Below the pieces are notes generated by a model. It ran no database searches and was not told the DNA's origin. It was given only the letters and a program-made list of their open reading frames with translations. Positions 22,997-23,822 of a stretch of DNA of 23,822 nt are shown one piece after another. The position numbers and the translations under genes are program-made. The stretch is taken from positions 1-23,822 of the forward strand of contig CAYLRY010000046.1 in NCBI GenBank assembly GCA_964386535.1. Reading direction: 5' to 3'. Within the stretch, counting starts at the first letter, position 1; every line of letters starts with the position of its first letter. The DNA is from CAYLRY01 sp964386535. GTDB taxonomy: Bacteria > Chloroflexota > Dehalococcoidia > Dehalococcoidales > UBA3254.

Positions 22997-23446
22997 ATGC
23001 TGGCCCAGGTAATCACACAGCATACAGCAGTGGTATTATTTGCTTCGGAACAAAGTAAAGTGGTTTCCGCAATTTGCGATGGACACTGGAATATGCTCAG
23101 GGAGAGCGAACTCTCCATAACTGTGGAAGGCACGGTAATCAGTGGTGGAGACACTACTCTTGAAGACGGGCCGCTGGATACCCCCAGGACTTTTGTTTAC
23201 CTGATCCAGAAATCTAACGGTGAATATGTTAATGTCAGCTACACGGCGTATCCACCCTCACCTGCAGGGTATGCCTCCAGGGCCAGGATATCCCTCAGCC
23301 TGTATAATGGATCCATTCAGACCGGTGATTTTCTAAAAGCTTACGGAACCTATAACAAGGAAACCAATACCGTGGTATATTTGGATGAAGGAGATTTTTT
23401 AAAGACCTATCCCCCTGAACCCGTGAGGCTTTTCCAGACGGGGTAG
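22997..23446 (+). CDS. hypothetical protein, beta-rich
   Basis: A 149-residue protein of unrecognised family. There is no signal peptide and no membrane segment. The second half has a strand pattern like an OB-fold (GSIQTGDFLKAYGTYNKETN then TVVYLDEGDFLKTYP), so a small binding domain is possible. ATG 22997 is the only usual start in the frame after the stop at 22895, but it lacks a clear ribosome-binding site; sequence upstream in the same frame (to 22898) has no ATG, GTG or TTG. The gene is followed by a good terminator, which supports its being real. An antisense frame (23154-22942) is a shadow. Confidence 0.55.
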   Translation: MLAQVITQHTAVVLFASEQSKVVSAICDGHWNMLRESELSITVEGTVISGGDTTLEDGPLDTPRTFVYLIQKSNGEYVNVSYTAYPPSPAGYASRARISLSLYNGSIQTGDFLKAYGTYNKETNTVVYLDEGDFLKTYPPEPVRLFQTG

Positions 23447-23453
23447 TTATATT

Positions 23454-23494
23454 ACATCCCCTTTCGCTTTGAGTGAAGGGGTATGTCTGTTTTT
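23454..23494 (+). terminator. intrinsic terminator after the hypothetical gene
   Basis: ACAT/ATGT and CCCCTT/AAGGGG stems (23454-23463 with 23476-23486, one bulged T at 23482) are followed, after TCTG, by TTTTT at 23490-23494. Confidence 0.72.
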
Positions 23495-23632
23495 GTTATA
23501 ATAAATTAAAACGGGAATGATATTTCATGATGCCATTTGCAACTCTTGAATTAAGTATTCAATATGTACAGCGGAATGCGGGAGAACCATGTATCGTGGG
23601 CTCAATACTCGCCACTTTTGTAAGGAAATCAT

Positions 23633-23822
23633 ATGATTATTGGTAGTTTTGAGATTATTGAACCTCTACCTGAGCTAAAGAATCCCCATGTTATAGCTAT
23701 ACTGAAGCCATGGATAGATGTGGGTGCAGTAGGCACAATGGCGCTGAATAGACTGGAGAGCTTTTATGGGGCTAGGGATCTGGCCAAACTGACCCGCCCG
23801 GGGGACTTTTATGATTTCACGC
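23633..23822 (+). CDS. PAC2-family protein (start only)
   Basis: The frame opens at ATG 23633 with AAGGA eleven bases upstream and runs, without a stop, off the end of the window; 63 residues are present. The sequence from EPLPELKNPHVIAILKPWID through VGAVGTMALNRLESFYGARD to PGDFYDF matches the N-terminus of PAC2 (proteasome assembly chaperone-like) proteins found in Chloroflexota and archaea. Such proteins are small cytoplasmic proteins of unclear bacterial function, some related to ATP-grasp-associated or carboligase systems. The rest of the gene must be read outside this window. Confidence 0.72.
   Translation, partial: MIIGSFEIIEPLPELKNPHVIAILKPWIDVGAVGTMALNRLESFYGARDLAKLTRPGDFYDFT

Noticed and set aside
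1..23822. CRISPR arrays, insertion sequences, transposases, integrases
   Set aside because: No direct-repeat array with regular spacers, no transposase or integrase motif and no flanking target duplications were found on either strand.

Overview
The window is ordinary bacterial chromosome, moderately GC-balanced, with densely packed genes and good Shine-Dalgarno sites. Several proteins resemble those of Chloroflexota, class Dehalococcoidia: the divergent FolP, the PAC2-family protein, the small double zinc-ribbon protein, and the anchored winged-helix-like proteins. This placement is an inference from protein style only; no rRNA or tRNA gene was seen to confirm it.

Layout. (1) 1-4640, plus strand: purine synthesis, with the end of guaA followed by purD, purE, purB and purC, closed by a clear intrinsic terminator. 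(2) 6505-4822, minus strand: hisC and hisB, overlapping by 8 bases. (3) 6730-12113, plus strand: a long co-directional run of folP (probable AUA start), an Old Yellow Enzyme-type flavin oxidoreductase with a C-terminal cysteine cluster, an M29 aminopeptidase, a PPC/DUF296 protein, two tandem paralogous one-pass membrane proteins, and a metallo-beta-lactamase-fold hydrolase. (4) 12234-12626: a lipoprotein gene with its own promoter, convergent with typA/bipA. (5) 14971-14660 and 16126-15143, minus strand: a double zinc-ribbon protein with a structured leader and a P-loop/DRTGG protein. (6) 16269-19831, plus strand: a sugar-nucleotide pyrophosphorylase-like protein and two paralogous extended SDR epimerases. 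(7) 19832-20700: a gene-poor, AT-rich scar with a palindrome and a decayed HNH endonuclease pseudogene. (8) 20786-22701: prfA and prmC, a translation-termination pair ending in a terminator. (9) 22997-23446: an unknown protein, then the start of a PAC2-family gene running off the window.

How the genes work together. The pur genes supply several steps of IMP synthesis and then AMP/GMP branches; hisC/hisB serve histidine synthesis; PrmC methylates the release factor made by prfA. The pyrophosphorylase and the two SDRs may make or modify nucleotide sugars, but their substrates cannot be read from sequence.

I found no convincing new multi-gene defence or mobile system. The best leads are the AUA start of folP, the tandem membrane paralogues, the hairpin leader of the zinc-ribbon gene, and the decayed HNH locus next to a near-perfect palindrome.
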